64,000 nucleotides of DNA from Moraxella caprae DSM 19149 (GTDB taxonomy: Bacteria > Pseudomonadota > Gammaproteobacteria > Pseudomonadales > Moraxellaceae). Of the stretch, positions 1 through 9,479 are shown one piece after another (the stretch's first letter is position 1; each line of letters begins with the position of its first letter). Under the pieces are notes generated by a model. The model was not told the DNA's origin. It saw nothing but the letters and a program-made list of their open reading frames with translations, and did no database searches. Position numbers and translations under genes: made by a program. Where the stretch lies: assembly GCF_000426885.1 (NCBI RefSeq), contig NZ_AUGF01000007.1, forward strand, positions 38,119 through 102,118, written 5' to 3'.

Positions 1-2879
1 TTGGCATTTTTAAGTTTTAGCACAAAAACAACACCTGCACTTAGCCCATGCTCATCATTATGGGGTATCACGGTGTGCAGTCCGTGGGGTAGGCGTTTTA
101 TGGCGGGGTGCTTATCCAGATAGGCAAGTAGCTCCATGCGAAAATCATTAAGCCCCAAATCCGTGATAGACACGCCACCGCCCACGTCTTCTAAGTCTAG
201 TACCTCATTTTGTAGGCGTTTTAGTTGCTCTTTGCGGTACGCCATGTCATGACTTTGGTGTTTTAGAATGTCATCATCGCCAGTGCTTGTCATATCCACA
301 ATCGCCATGCGATTCTCCACACGCTCTTTGAGATTGATGTACTCATCAAGGCTGATGTCTGGCCAATAATTGACAAGTTGAATGCTATCATTGGGCGAAC
401 CGATACGGTCAATCCGCCCAAAACGCTGAATGATACGCACAGGATTCCAATGAATGTCGTAGTTAATAAGATAATCACAATCTTGCAAGTTCTGACCTTC
501 TGAGATACAGTCAGTGGCTATCAAAATATCAATCACACGAGATTCGTTGGGAAAGATGTCCGCCTTTTGCTTGGATTGCGGCGAAAACAACGTCAATAAC
601 CCTTGCAAATCATAGCTTTTTTGGCTATTTGGCATTTTGCCAAGAGTGGAGTGGTTGTTTGTGCCTGTAATTTTGGCGGTATGCAAACCAAAATGCGTTA
701 AGAGATAAGCTGATACACTCTCATACAGATAATCAGCCGTATCAGCAAAGGCGGTAAAAACAATAACTTTTTTGTTGTCTGGGTTAATAGGGTGTTGGAT
801 TTTGTGGGTGATATGAGCGATAAGTTGTTGGAGCTTGGCATCTTTGTCGGTATTGATATGACAAATAATAGACAATAGCTCATCAATCACTGCCATGTCG
901 CCTTTTAAGGCACGCTCAAAACTTCGGGTATCCATGTCATCTAGGCGAATTTTTAGCACGCCACCAATCATATCTTCATCATCGTCAATATTGGGCAACG
1001 CCACCTCGCCTGAGCCAATCTGCTTGCTATGAAAATCATCAATCTGCCCCAAAATATCGCTCATGAGCGTTTTTATTTTGGTTAGGGTTAGCCTAAACGC
1101 ATGAACGGAGCTTTCAAGGCGTTTTAAGAGATTGACTGTCATCAAAGATTGTAGGCTTTTTTCACGGTCAGCTTGGCGAAAGCGAGAGCCTGTGCCTGTG
1201 GTGGTATCAAACAGTTCAGCATACTGTGCCAACCTGCTTGGCAAGATATAACCCATGGGGGCATAGACCGTCATCTTAATGCTGGCTAATAGCGTGTAAA
1301 TGTCATTTAAGGCAATGTTATTATCCACACTAATACCACAGCGATAAGATAGGGGCTTGTGGCGAGTGGGGAATTTACCAATGGCTTTGGTGTCATAAAA
1401 AGTTTGAATGTGCTTTCTTGAACGAGCAATGGTAACGCTATCTAAGAGCTTAAAAAAATCCAATTCTAGTTTGTTTAAAATGGCATCGGTTGTACGATAC
1501 TCAGGCGGTAGCTTTGTCCATTCATTAAAGGTAGTTTGGGCTTTTCTAAATATTGTGTCTATGCTTTGATTGATGTCTAATTTATCTTCTAATAAACTAC
1601 TATCGCCTTCATAAGCTAAGGCAAGTTGATTTTTTAGGTCGTTGAATTTATTATTAACAGGCGTAGCAGACAACATCAGCACCTTGGTTTTTACCCCTTG
1701 GCGAATGATTTTATTCATCAAATGGTCGTAGCGGGTCTCTTTGTCTTTAAAATATTCTTTATTTCTAAAATTATGCGACTCATCTATCACCACCAAATCA
1801 TAATTTCCCCAGTTTATTTTGGACAAATCCATACCCAAAGTATGCCCCGATGTTCTAGATAGGTCGGTATGATACAAAACATCATAATTAAATCGGTCTT
1901 TGGCAAAAATATTAGTGATGACATTGGTGTTATAACTTGTCCAATTATCACTTAACTTTTTGGGGCATAGCACCAAAACACTTTTATTTCTAAGTTCATA
2001 ATATTTGATGACTGCCAAAGCACTAAAAGTCTTGCCCAGACCCACGCTATCGGCTAGGATACAGCCATTGAACTTTTCTAACTTATTGATAATACCGATA
2101 ACAGCATCTTTTTGAAATTCAAACAATTTTTGCCAAATAAGCGTATTTTGATAGCCCGTTTTATCATTAGGTAGATTGTCCTCATTGCTGTCGTCTAAAA
2201 ATTCCTTAAACAAATGATACAATGCCAAAAAATAAATTTTTTGTGGGTCGTTTTCTTGATAAACTGACTCTATGTGGCGAACGATTTCTTGGCTGACATC
2301 ATGTGCTTTTGTGGGGTCGCACCATAACTGGTCAAATACCATTTCATGTTGTTTGACAGTATTGGCATCATTCATGACATAGACAAAATTAGATAATGCA
2401 TTGCTTTTTTGTAAACCCAGACCCATAGGCGTAAACCCTTGGGAGATTGGGGTGTATAAGAAATGATGATTTTCATATTTTAAGATACAAAAATTTTGTA
2501 TGGATTGATTGCTGATATTGGACTTAAAAGTGGCTTTTTGCCTTATCCAATTAGCACACTCTTTGGCAATGGCTTTTTGATTGAGTTTGTTTTTTAGGTG
2601 AATTTCAAATTCACTGCCATATAAACTTTTCTCATAAGTTGGCTTAGGAATAAAAAATTCTCTTTTTTCTTTTTTGTCTTGGGCTATGGCAGAGACCGGC
2701 TCAAAACTGGATGAGCTAAAAATAAAATCAAAACTTTGCAATTGATTTAAGTATTCTTTTAGGGCTTCATAAGCATAAATAGAAAAACTATCACCAATAA
2801 ACTTGCATTGGGTATTTGAGTTTAGGTGTTGTTTTATCTCATCAGCAAGCAGATGATTGATATTGTCTATGAGTGTCAT
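1..2879 (-). CDS. SNF2-type superfamily II helicase with PLD-like N-terminus (3' end outside window)
   Basis: The frame is open from the ATG at 2879 down to the left edge of the window, 959 codons without a stop, so the C-terminus is missing. Residues about 1-200 resemble the degenerate phospholipase-D-like N-terminus of helicase-related proteins. A clear SF2 core follows: Walker A DSVGLGKT near residue 275, DESH box near 365, motif III LSATP near 403, and helicase motifs V and VI (ATDCISEGQNLQ, then QRFGRIDRIG) near 780-825. Proteins of this build are ATP-driven DNA translocases often found in restriction or phage-defence loci. The role here is inferred, since any partner genes lie left of the window. 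A strong promoter sits just upstream and the gene diverges from the exchanger gene at 3068. Confidence 0.85.
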   Translation of the reverse strand, partial: MTLIDNINHLLADEIKQHLNSNTQCKFIGDSFSIYAYEALKEYLNQLQSFDFIFSSSSFEPVSAIAQDKKEKREFFIPKPTYEKSLYGSEFEIHLKNKLNQKAIAKECANWIRQKATFKSNISNQSIQNFCILKYENHHFLYTPISQGFTPMGLGLQKSNALSNFVYVMNDANTVKQHEMVFDQLWCDPTKAHDVSQEIVRHIESVYQENDPQKIYFLALYHLFKEFLDDSNEDNLPNDKTGYQNTLIWQKLFEFQKDAVIGIINKLEKFNGCILADSVGLGKTFSALAVIKYYELRNKSVLVLCPKKLSDNWTSYNTNVITNIFAKDRFNYDVLYHTDLSRTSGHTLGMDLSKINWGNYDLVVIDESHNFRNKEYFKDKETRYDHLMNKIIRQGVKTKVLMLSATPVNNKFNDLKNQLALAYEGDSSLLEDKLDINQSIDTIFRKAQTTFNEWTKLPPEYRTTDAILNKLELDFFKLLDSVTIARSRKHIQTFYDTKAIGKFPTRHKPLSYRCGISVDNNIALNDIYTLLASIKMTVYAPMGYILPSRLAQYAELFDTTTGTGSRFRQADREKSLQSLMTVNLLKRLESSVHAFRLTLTKIKTLMSDILGQIDDFHSKQIGSGEVALPNIDDDEDMIGGVLKIRLDDMDTRSFERALKGDMAVIDELLSIICHINTDKDAKLQQLIAHITHKIQHPINPDNKKVIVFTAFADTADYLYESVSAYLLTHFGLHTAKITGTNNHSTLGKMPNSQKSYDLQGLLTLFSPQSKQKADIFPNESRVIDILIATDCISEGQNLQDCDYLINYDIHWNPVRIIQRFGRIDRIGSPNDSIQLVNYWPDISLDEYINLKERVENRMAIVDMTSTGDDDILKHQSHDMAYRKEQLKRLQNEVLDLEDVGGGVSITDLGLNDFRMELLAYLDKHPAIKRLPHGLHTVIPHNDEHGLSAGVVFVLKLKNA

Positions 2880-2910
2880 GTGTTGCCTTGGGTGTATCGC
2901 TATTCGCTTT

Positions 2911-2939
2911 AAAATAAAGGATATGTTGGTAGATGTCAA
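2911..2939 (-). promoter_or_regulatory. Sigma70-type promoter of the helicase gene
   Basis: On the minus strand a perfect TTGACA (2939-2934) is followed by a 17-base spacer and TATTTT (2916-2911), about 32 bases before the helicase ATG. Confidence 0.6.
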
Positions 2940-3067
2940 GTGTATCCAAAAAGAGTTTTGAGCAGTGCTCGATAGCCTAAAAATGTTAATAAAAAAACAC
3001 AATAATTACATAAGATTGCCGTGGTGTTCATGCTAAAATACACACCCCTTTTCTTATCTTTTATTCT

Positions 3068-4018
3068 ATGTTGTTAGCCATTATTGCGATGATTGTCGGC
3101 ATTGCTTTGCTTGTGTATAGTGCCGAGTTTTTTATTGAAGGGTCATCTAGTATCGCCCTAAAATTTGGCATGCCCAAATTGCTGGTAGGCATGCTTGTGA
3201 TTGGTGTCGGCACGTCCGCTCCTGAGATAGTCGTGTCGGTGTTGTCCGCCCTAAACGGAGCCCCTGGTTTGGCACTGGGTAATGCGTACGGCTCAAACAT
3301 CACCAACATCACGCTCGTACTGGGTGCAACAGCGTTGGTCAGTCCTTTATTTATCCAAAAATCCTTGGTCAAATCCGACTTTTTGATACTCATCGGCATT
3401 ACCGCTTTGGCGATTTTTCAGTTGCTTGACGGACAAGTGAGTCGTCTGGACGGGGCGATCCTCCTTGGGGCGTTGGCGGTGTTTTTGACATTTCAGATTT
3501 ATATGGCAAAACTGGGCAAGTCAGCCAGTGATGATGTGCCTGACACGGTGGATTTTCGCATGGGTATGGCACTCGCCAAACTCATCGGGGGCTTGGTGGT
3601 GCTGGTGCTAAGTTCACGCCTTGTGGTGTGGGGAGCGGTGGAGATTGCCAAAATCGCAGGACTGTCCGAGCTTATCATCGGTCTTACCATTGTGGCGATA
3701 GGCACGAGCCTGCCAGAGCTGGTCTCATCCATCATCGCCGCACGCAAGGGCGAAGACGAGATGGCATTGGGTAACGTCATTGGCTCAAACATCTTTAACA
3801 CTCTAACGGTCGTGGGCATTCCTGCTGCCATCATGCCCATGGCGGTGGCTCGTGAGGTGGTGAGCCGTGATATGATTGTCATGGGTGGGGTAACGGGCTT
3901 GCTGTTTGTCCTGTGCCTGTTTGCTGTGCGTGGCAGTCAAAAACTCGGGCGTGGTGTGGGTGCGATGCTGTTGTCTATCTTTGTGGGTTATACGATATGG
4001 TTGTTTGTGGGTGGTTAA
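3068..4018 (+). CDS. Calcium/sodium antiporter, CaCA family (YrbG-like)
   Basis: A 316-residue, highly hydrophobic protein with about ten membrane helices. It has the two inverted alpha-repeats of the CaCA superfamily: GTSAPEIVVS with GNAYGSNITN in the first half, and GTSLPELVSSI with GNVIGSNIFN in the second. These acidic and asparagine residues form the ion site in the family. It should exchange Ca2+ for Na+ (or K+/Na+) across the inner membrane. The start is the ATG at 3068; an extended -10 box (TGcTAAAAT, 3031-3039) lies 29 bases upstream. It is monocistronic and ends in a terminator shared with the convergent hemN. Exact ion specificity cannot be read from sequence. Confidence 0.93.
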   Translation: MLLAIIAMIVGIALLVYSAEFFIEGSSSIALKFGMPKLLVGMLVIGVGTSAPEIVVSVLSALNGAPGLALGNAYGSNITNITLVLGATALVSPLFIQKSLVKSDFLILIGITALAIFQLLDGQVSRLDGAILLGALAVFLTFQIYMAKLGKSASDDVPDTVDFRMGMALAKLIGGLVVLVLSSRLVVWGAVEIAKIAGLSELIIGLTIVAIGTSLPELVSSIIAARKGEDEMALGNVIGSNIFNTLTVVGIPAAIMPMAVAREVVSRDMIVMGGVTGLLFVLCLFAVRGSQKLGRGVGAMLLSIFVGYTIWLFVGG

Positions 4019-4032
4019 ACCATGCTTGGTAT

Positions 4033-4065
4033 AAAAAACGACCATACATGTGATGGTCGTTTTTA
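4033..4065. terminator. Bidirectional terminator between the exchanger gene and hemN
   Basis: An 11-bp perfect stem (AAAACGACCAT, 4035-4045, with its complement at 4053-4063) and a 7-base loop, flanked by A and T runs on both sides, lies between two convergent genes. Confidence 0.85.
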
Positions 4066-4072
4066 TTGGGTG

Positions 4073-5449
4073 TCAGATGACCTTACTAAACCGTCCGCTG
4101 TGCTTTTGGGTTAGGTATTCATCAAAGACCATTGCCACGTTACGCCCCAGTATCCGCCCTTTGGGTAGGATTTGTACACCCGCCTCATCGATAAAGACAA
4201 GCCCATCTTCTGCCATTTGGTGTAGGTTTGCCAGCTCTGGCTCAAAATAACGGCGACTGTCAATGCCAAATCGCTCATCAACATCAGCAAAGTCCAAGCG
4301 GTCATGGCATAATAAGTTCATGATAACATAACGGCGAAGTTTGTCTTTGTCATCTGCTTTGATGTGCTTGATGGCAGGGAGCGTGCCGTCATTAATGCGC
4401 GCCTGATATTCTTTTAAATCAGTGGGGTTTTGTAGGATATGCTCGCCAATCTGACTGATACTGCTCACCCCAAACGAGAGCAGGTCGCACTCGCCTAAGA
4501 TGGCATAGCCTTGAAAGTTGCGATGGAGCTTGCCTTGGCGTTGGGCGATTGCCATGCCATCATCAGGACGAGCAAAATGGTCAATGCCAATATACTGATA
4601 ACCTGCGTCCGTGAGTGCCTTGATGGTGTTGCCAAACATGGTGAGCTTGTCGGCAGGACTAGGCAGGTCGTCATCTTTGATACGGCGTTGGGCGGTGAAT
4701 CGTTCGGGCAGATGGGCGTAGTTAAACACCGATAAGCGGTCAGGGGCTAGGGCGATGATTTTGGCGACCGTGTCCGCCATGCTCGCCACACTCTGATGGG
4801 GCAAGCCATAAATCAAGTCAATATTAATCGAGCCAAAGCCCAATTCTCTGGCTTCACGCATGACCGTCTGCACCATGCTGTGGGGCTGTACACGGTTCAC
4901 GGCGATTTGTACGGTCTCGTCCAAATCCTGCACCCCGAATGATAAGCGATTGACCCCCAGCGAGCGTAAGACCGCCAAAGTCGTCTGCCTAAGCTCTCGT
5001 GGGTCAATCTCTACCGAATAGTCTCCATCATCAGCAAAGTCAAATTCATCTTGTAAAAACCGCCACAACACAGTCAGCTCATCATCACTTAAAAAGGTCG
5101 GTGTACCGCCCCCCAAGTGAACTTGTTTGACTTTTGCATTGCCGTTTAGCAGGGATTTTTTATGGCGAATTTCTCTAAACAGATAGTCCAAATAATCGCC
5201 CGAGTCGCTGTTTTTCTTGGTGATGATTTTGTTACAGCCACAGTAGTAGCACAGATGACGGCAAAAAGGGATATGAATGTAGAGCGATAGGGGGACGGCA
5301 GGGTCTTTTTGCTGTAAAATGCTCATCTCCACACCGTCTAGAATGGGGGCGAACTCTAAGGCGGTCGGATAGGACGTGTAACGAGGGCCTTGACGGTTAT
5401 ATTTTTGAATCAAGGCTTCATCAAAGCTGACTTGGCTAAAATGGTGCAT
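4073..5449 (-). CDS. hemN: Oxygen-independent coproporphyrinogen III oxidase
   Basis: A 458-residue radical SAM enzyme of haem synthesis. It decarboxylates coproporphyrinogen III to protoporphyrinogen IX in the cytoplasm without oxygen. The radical SAM cluster motif is IPFCRHLCYYCGC (CxxxCxxC) near residue 60, followed by the HLGGGTPTF motif. The N-terminal YNRQGPRYTSYPTA segment is typical of true HemN rather than HemW. I chose the ATG at 5449; an in-frame TTG at 5461 gives four more residues but is less likely. The gene has its own promoter at 5482-5510. I saw no convincing FNR box. Length matches the family. Confidence 0.95.
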   Translation of the reverse strand: MHHFSQVSFDEALIQKYNRQGPRYTSYPTALEFAPILDGVEMSILQQKDPAVPLSLYIHIPFCRHLCYYCGCNKIITKKNSDSGDYLDYLFREIRHKKSLLNGNAKVKQVHLGGGTPTFLSDDELTVLWRFLQDEFDFADDGDYSVEIDPRELRQTTLAVLRSLGVNRLSFGVQDLDETVQIAVNRVQPHSMVQTVMREARELGFGSINIDLIYGLPHQSVASMADTVAKIIALAPDRLSVFNYAHLPERFTAQRRIKDDDLPSPADKLTMFGNTIKALTDAGYQYIGIDHFARPDDGMAIAQRQGKLHRNFQGYAILGECDLLSFGVSSISQIGEHILQNPTDLKEYQARINDGTLPAIKHIKADDKDKLRRYVIMNLLCHDRLDFADVDERFGIDSRRYFEPELANLHQMAEDGLVFIDEAGVQILPKGRILGRNVAMVFDEYLTQKHSGRFSKVI

Positions 5450-5481
5450 GGCGGTTGTCAATAAATGGGTATTGGAATGCT

Positions 5482-5510
5482 ATTATAACCGTTTGGGTGG
5501 TGCGAGACAA
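5482..5510 (-). promoter_or_regulatory. Sigma70-type promoter of hemN
   Basis: On the minus strand TTGTCT (5510-5505), a 17-base spacer and a perfect TATAAT (5487-5482) lie 33 bases before the hemN ATG. Confidence 0.65.
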
Positions 5511-5635
5511 TAATACTTTTGGGGATTGATGTCGCCAAAGGGCATGAAAAGCACGCCCAACAAGACCATTGTTTTAAAAATGCCAAATCGGTGCGGATTT
5601 GGGTTGATTGGTAAATTTATTCAATAAGTAAAAAC

Positions 5636-5665
5636 AAAACCCCAAAACAAAAGTTCTGGGGTTTT
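5636..5665 (-). terminator. Intrinsic terminator of rpmI-rplT
   Basis: A 9-bp stem (AAAACCCCA with TGGGGTTTT) and a 12-base loop lie 17 bases after the rplT stop. On the minus strand it is followed by more T. Confidence 0.75.
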
Positions 5666-5681
5666 TAAGCAAGCTGTTAGC

Positions 5682-6038
5682 TTAGGCTAGGGCAGATTTT
5701 GCTTTTTCGCAGATTGCCGTGAACGCTGCTGCGTCATGCATGGCGATGTCTGCTAGGATACGGCGGTCAATCTCAATGCTTGCCTTTTTAAGACCATTGA
5801 TAAGACGGCTGTATGACAGACCATTTAGACGAGCACCTGCATTGATACGAGCAATCCACAGACGGCGGAAAGAGCGTTTTTTGTTACGGCGGTCTCTATA
5901 TGCATATTGACCTGCCTTCATTACCGCTTGCACGGCAACACGATACACACGAGAGCGTGCACCATAGTAACCTTTTGCACGAGCCAAGACTTTTTTATGA
6001 CGGCGGTTAGCCTGTACACCACGTTTTACACGAGCCAT
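5682..6038 (-). CDS. rplT: 50S ribosomal protein L20
   Basis: A 118-residue basic protein, the usual L20 length, with the [15 protein letters not shown] start and the [11 protein letters not shown] segment of the family. L20 is an early assembly protein that binds 23S rRNA and in many bacteria represses its own operon by binding the mRNA leader. It follows rpmI by 16 bases in the same operon, and a terminator ends the unit. In most Gammaproteobacteria infC precedes this pair, but here it does not. Confidence 0.98.
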   Translation of the reverse strand: MARVKRGVQANRRHKKVLARAKGYYGARSRVYRVAVQAVMKAGQYAYRDRRNKKRSFRRLWIARINAGARLNGLSYSRLINGLKKASIEIDRRILADIAMHDAAAFTAICEKAKSALA

Positions 6039-6054
6039 TATATTCTCCTAGATA

Positions 6055-6252
6055 TTAAATGTATGGGCACATACGGCGGATTGATGGAACGTCAGCGACG
6101 TGAACCATGACGCAACCACGCAATTGGCGGATACGCTTAGGAGATTTTTTGGTCAAAATGTGGCGTTTGAACGCTTGTTTGCGTTTAAAGCCGTTGGCGG
6201 TTTTTTTAAAACGCTTTGCCGCACCACGTTTGGTTTTTAGTTTTACTTTCAT
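6055..6252 (-). CDS. rpmI: 50S ribosomal protein L35
   Basis: A 65-residue basic protein starting [18 protein letters not shown], the standard L35 N-terminus. A longer frame extends upstream to 6285, but the family start is the ATG at 6252. It is co-transcribed with rplT from the promoter at 6342-6370, leaving an untranslated leader of about 80 bases where L20 autoregulation could act (inferred). Confidence 0.97.
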   Translation of the reverse strand: MKVKLKTKRGAAKRFKKTANGFKRKQAFKRHILTKKSPKRIRQLRGCVMVHVADVPSIRRMCPYI

Positions 6253-6341
6253 AACTAGCCTCTTTATTAAAGGTTGGCAGACCAACCGATGAACCTTTTT
6301 GCCAATTTATTTAAAAATAAATAGCGGAAGGTGGGACATAT

Positions 6342-6370
6342 ATTATAAAGGGTTTTTGGGTGGATTGCAA
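6342..6370 (-). promoter_or_regulatory. Sigma70-type promoter of rpmI-rplT
   Basis: On the minus strand TTGCAA (6370-6365), exactly 17 bases, then TATAAT (6347-6342). It begins only 4 bases past the stop of the upstream YwqG gene, so the ribosomal genes have their own start of transcription. Confidence 0.75.
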
Positions 6371-6373
6371 TAC

Positions 6374-7192
6374 TTAGCAACAATCAAAGGTAAAAAACGC
6401 CTTATCAAAACGCAAATTTGCCAAATCATCAGGGTGGATAAAGAAATTTCCCACGCCACAATCGCCCCACATTAGCTCCACGCCTTCATCGCCATATTCG
6501 CTAGCTAACTGAAACAGTAGCACATAATCAGACAGTGGCTCGCCATGCTCCCAGCCACGCACGTCATCTTGGGTAAAAAACGGATAACCGCCCACACGGT
6601 GCGACTCGGCTTGTGTCCATGAGTCGTACTCGCTGTGTAACTCCCAATTGTAGTTGCCTTGGTCGGCTTTGTCGTTTAAAAATTGAGCAAGATTTGGCAC
6701 GGTTTCATCAAATTTAAAATCAAAGGCGGTAACAGCTTGGGGCATGACTTCATCAAAACCAATGCGATAAGAGTGTCCTGTGGGAAATGGCAGGGCGTAT
6801 TCATCAGTGTCAATGCTGATGTCTGTTTGTAGGGCGTTGATGTCGTCAAGCACATGGGCGTGGTAGATGAGTTTGTAGCCTGTGCGGTCGGTTAGGTCAT
6901 CAAAGTTAATGCCAAAACAATCATCATTATTGGCGATAAAAAATTGCAACATGCCCGATGTTGGAAAATCAGGCAAGGCAGGCATTTGCCCAAAGTTAAT
7001 CTGTGCCAAAAACGCCATGGGCTTGCCGTCCGTGCCTGTCGGATAACTGTGGTCTTTTGGCAGATAAGGCGTACCGCCAACCTTGCTATCAAAAGGCGTG
7101 GCAGGGTCGGTAGATAACGTCAAGCGAACGGACGGACGCATGGATGCAAAAATTTCATTGGCAAATGGGGCAAAGGCTTGGGGTAGGGTCAT
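6374..7192 (-). CDS. YwqG family protein (DUF1963)
   Basis: A 272-residue soluble protein with the family pattern SKVGGTPYLPKDHSYP near residue 37, MAFLAQINFGQMP near 59, and a C-terminal block with MWGDCGVGNFFI. The family is widespread but its function is unknown; it is often annotated 'YwqG' or DUF1963. The start is the ATG at 7192. The gene is monocistronic, divergent from the broken DUF4105 gene, and its stop lies 4 bases before the rpmI -35 box. Confidence 0.85.
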   Translation of the reverse strand: MTLPQAFAPFANEIFASMRPSVRLTLSTDPATPFDSKVGGTPYLPKDHSYPTGTDGKPMAFLAQINFGQMPALPDFPTSGMLQFFIANNDDCFGINFDDLTDRTGYKLIYHAHVLDDINALQTDISIDTDEYALPFPTGHSYRIGFDEVMPQAVTAFDFKFDETVPNLAQFLNDKADQGNYNWELHSEYDSWTQAESHRVGGYPFFTQDDVRGWEHGEPLSDYVLLFQLASEYGDEGVELMWGDCGVGNFFIHPDDLANLRFDKAFFTFDCC

Positions 7193-7268
7193 GGGGCATC
7201 CTTAATTGTGGTGGTGTCAATGGATATTATGACACGTTTGGGCGGTGGGGGCAATAGCAAGTGATTTT

Positions 7269-8329
7269 ATGTGGCATTTGCTTTATAATAGCCCTTTTAT
7301 CCGCCAAAATTATGACCGACCAACTCCCCAAAAAAACGCCCTTATCAAGGCTCTGCCCCCTGCCGTTCAGCGATTTATCGCCCGCTTTTTTGTTACCCGT
7401 GCTTTTGTTTGGCTCATATCCATTGCCTTTACGCTGTTTGTGGGGGTGAGCAGTTTTTGGCTACTGATGGCACTGTGGGTGCATAAGCCCTTTGGCGAGC
7501 TGGGTACGCAAGTTTTTATGGTGTTTTGGGTGTGTTTGGCAATGAGTTTAACGGGCTTTTTTATCACTCGGGCGATTTTTAGATGACGGACGGATTTGGC
7601 GGTGTACCTTATCTGCTTTGGCGTGGGTCTTGGGTGGTGTTTTGGCATGGACGCAAAAAATAACCGCATTTGGTATGATAAGGACAAATATGATGTAAAT
7701 TGGGAAACTTGCCAGTATAACCTACAAGAGCTAGAAACTTTTGAGCTTATCATCTCCGATTGGGGCTTGGATAAAATCGTACACACGATGGCAAGTTTTG
7801 GCTTTAACGATGGCGAAAAATTAAGCTTTTCTATTGAAATTCGTAAAGAGTCGCATGAGGGCTTTTCGGCGATTGGGGATTTTTTCGCCAGTTTGAGCTT
7901 GGGCTTGTCGTGGGCGATGAGAAGGATTTGATATACTCTCGCACCAACGTGCGTGGCGAAGATGTGTACATTTATCCTGTCAATTTATCAAAAGAAAGCG
8001 TGCGTGAGCTGTTTTTGCTTTATTTACAAAAAGGCGAGAGCCTAAACCACGAAGCCTGTTGGTATAATACGCTGATTAGTAATTGCACTACGTTGATTTT
8101 TGATATGATGGGGGAGATTGAGCGGATACCTGTGGATTATCGGGCGCTACTTGCAGGACTGTTGCCAGAATATCTGCACGATGAGCGGGCGATTGATGCA
8201 AGCTACACGGTGGGGCAGTGGCGAGCCATGGCACACGCCAATCCTTATGTCGAGCATTTGCAAAAAACGGACATGGAAAGTCGTGAGTTTTCAAAACTTA
8301 TCAGGCGGGGTTTGCCAAAATCTGATTAG
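7269..8329 (+). pseudogene. DUF4105 (Lnb N-terminal periplasmic-type) membrane protein, disrupted by a stop and a frameshift
   Basis: Three pieces together make one DUF4105 protein. The first (to 7586) has two membrane helices and ends at an in-frame TGA (7584-7586). The same frame continues with a third helix and the core start (WETCQYNLQELE, then ISDWGLDKIVHTMASFGF and SFSIEIRKESHEGFS). Near 7880-7885 six T's stand where seven would be needed. One extra T would join the frame to GDEKDLIYSRTNVRGEDVYIYP and ISNCTTLIFDMM, ending at 8329. Family members are inner-membrane proteins with a conserved Cys/His periplasmic domain of uncertain function. An upstream GTG (7245) is in frame, but the ATG at 7269 is the more natural start. 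Two independent lesions argue for real decay. Confidence 0.8.
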
Positions 8330-8398
8330 GGCGTACCCTAGCATGATTGGCGGATTTTGTGATAAATTTATGATAAAATACCCCAAAAGGAGACGATG

Positions 8399-9187
8399 AT
8401 GAGCTATCTTGATACCCTAAATTTTAACGCAGACGGACTCATTCCTGCCATTGCCCAAGACCATAAGACAGGGCGGATACTTATGATGGCATGGCAAAAC
8501 CGTGAAGCCCTAGCGATGACGGTACAGACGGGGCAGGCGGTGTATTTTAGTCGCTCTCGTGGCAAGCTGTGGCATAAGGGCGAGACAAGCGGACACACTC
8601 AAATCGTCCATGAGATTCGCACCGATTGCGATAGAGATGTGATTGTGCTTATCATCACGCAGATTGGGGGGATTGCGTGCCACACGGGGCGGACGAGCTG
8701 TTTTTTTGAAAAATTAGACGTGGCGAGCCTTGATTGGGTGGCGGTGGATAAGGTCATTATAGATCCCAGTCAAATCTATGGCGATACGGTAAAAGTGGAC
8801 GCACCGCATACGTCGATTAAGCCAGATAATGGCAAAGTAATCAGCGAGCTTGACCGTATCTTGGATGAGCGAAAAACCGCCGACAAAGACAGCTCTTATG
8901 TGGCAAGCCTATACCATAAAGGGCTGAACAAAATCCTAGAAAAAGTGGGCGAAGAGACGACCGAAGCGATTATCTCCGCCAAAGAATTACAGCTGGTGCG
9001 TGCCACAGGCGACAATGACGAACACACCAAAGCGGACGTGATCTATGAAGTGGCGGATATGTGGTTTCATAGCCTTGTCGCCTTGCACCAGTTGGGGTTG
9101 TCGGGCGATGATGTATTGACCGAATTGGCAAGACGGTTTGGGCTGTCGGGCATTGATGAGAAAAATGCACGCACGCCAAAAGGGTAA
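8399..9187 (+). CDS. hisIE: Bifunctional phosphoribosyl-AMP cyclohydrolase / phosphoribosyl-ATP pyrophosphatase
   Basis: About 262 residues, performing steps two and three of histidine synthesis. The N-terminal HisI domain (1-125) has [26 protein letters not shown], and the metal-binding pair DCDRD and [11 protein letters not shown]. The C-terminal HisE domain (about 145-255) has the MazG-like helices, including [15 protein letters not shown]. Two ATGs stand in tandem at 8396 and 8399. AGGAG (8388-8392) sits 6 bases from the second and only 3 from the first, so I take 8399. The gene lies 64 bases before tatABC, a pairing seen in other proteobacteria, although no metabolic link to Tat is known. 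Confidence 0.95.
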   Translation: MSYLDTLNFNADGLIPAIAQDHKTGRILMMAWQNREALAMTVQTGQAVYFSRSRGKLWHKGETSGHTQIVHEIRTDCDRDVIVLIITQIGGIACHTGRTSCFFEKLDVASLDWVAVDKVIIDPSQIYGDTVKVDAPHTSIKPDNGKVISELDRILDERKTADKDSSYVASLYHKGLNKILEKVGEETTEAIISAKELQLVRATGDNDEHTKADVIYEVADMWFHSLVALHQLGLSGDDVLTELARRFGLSGIDEKNARTPKG

Positions 9188-9251
9188 AATTTCATCATTT
9201 TGTCAAAATTTTATGTTATACTAATTTTTTAAAATTGAAAAGGGTAATATC

Positions 9252-9473
9252 ATGGGTGGATTTTCTATCACACATTGGCTGATTTTATTGGTGGTGGTGG
9301 TCATCGTGTTTGGCACAAGCAAACTTAAAAATGCAGGCAAGGACTTAGGCTCTGCTGTCAAAGGCTTTAAAGATGCGGTCAAAGAAGAAGACAAGCCCAA
9401 ACTCACCCAAACCGATGACACCCAAAACATCAAAGTAGAAGAGATTAAGATTAAAAAAGACGAGACGGTCTGA
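9252..9473 (+). CDS. tatA: Sec-independent protein translocase subunit TatA
   Basis: A 73-residue protein with one N-terminal membrane helix (residues 6-21), the hinge [14 protein letters not shown], an amphipathic helix with [10 protein letters not shown], and a charged tail. This is the TatA/E layout. It forms the size-flexible pore that moves folded twin-arginine proteins across the inner membrane. First gene of tatABC; an extended -10 (TGtTATACT, 9214-9222) lies about 30 bases upstream. Confidence 0.97.
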   Translation: MGGFSITHWLILLVVVVIVFGTSKLKNAGKDLGSAVKGFKDAVKEEDKPKLTQTDDTQNIKVEEIKIKKDETV

Positions 9474-9479
9474 TAGGCT

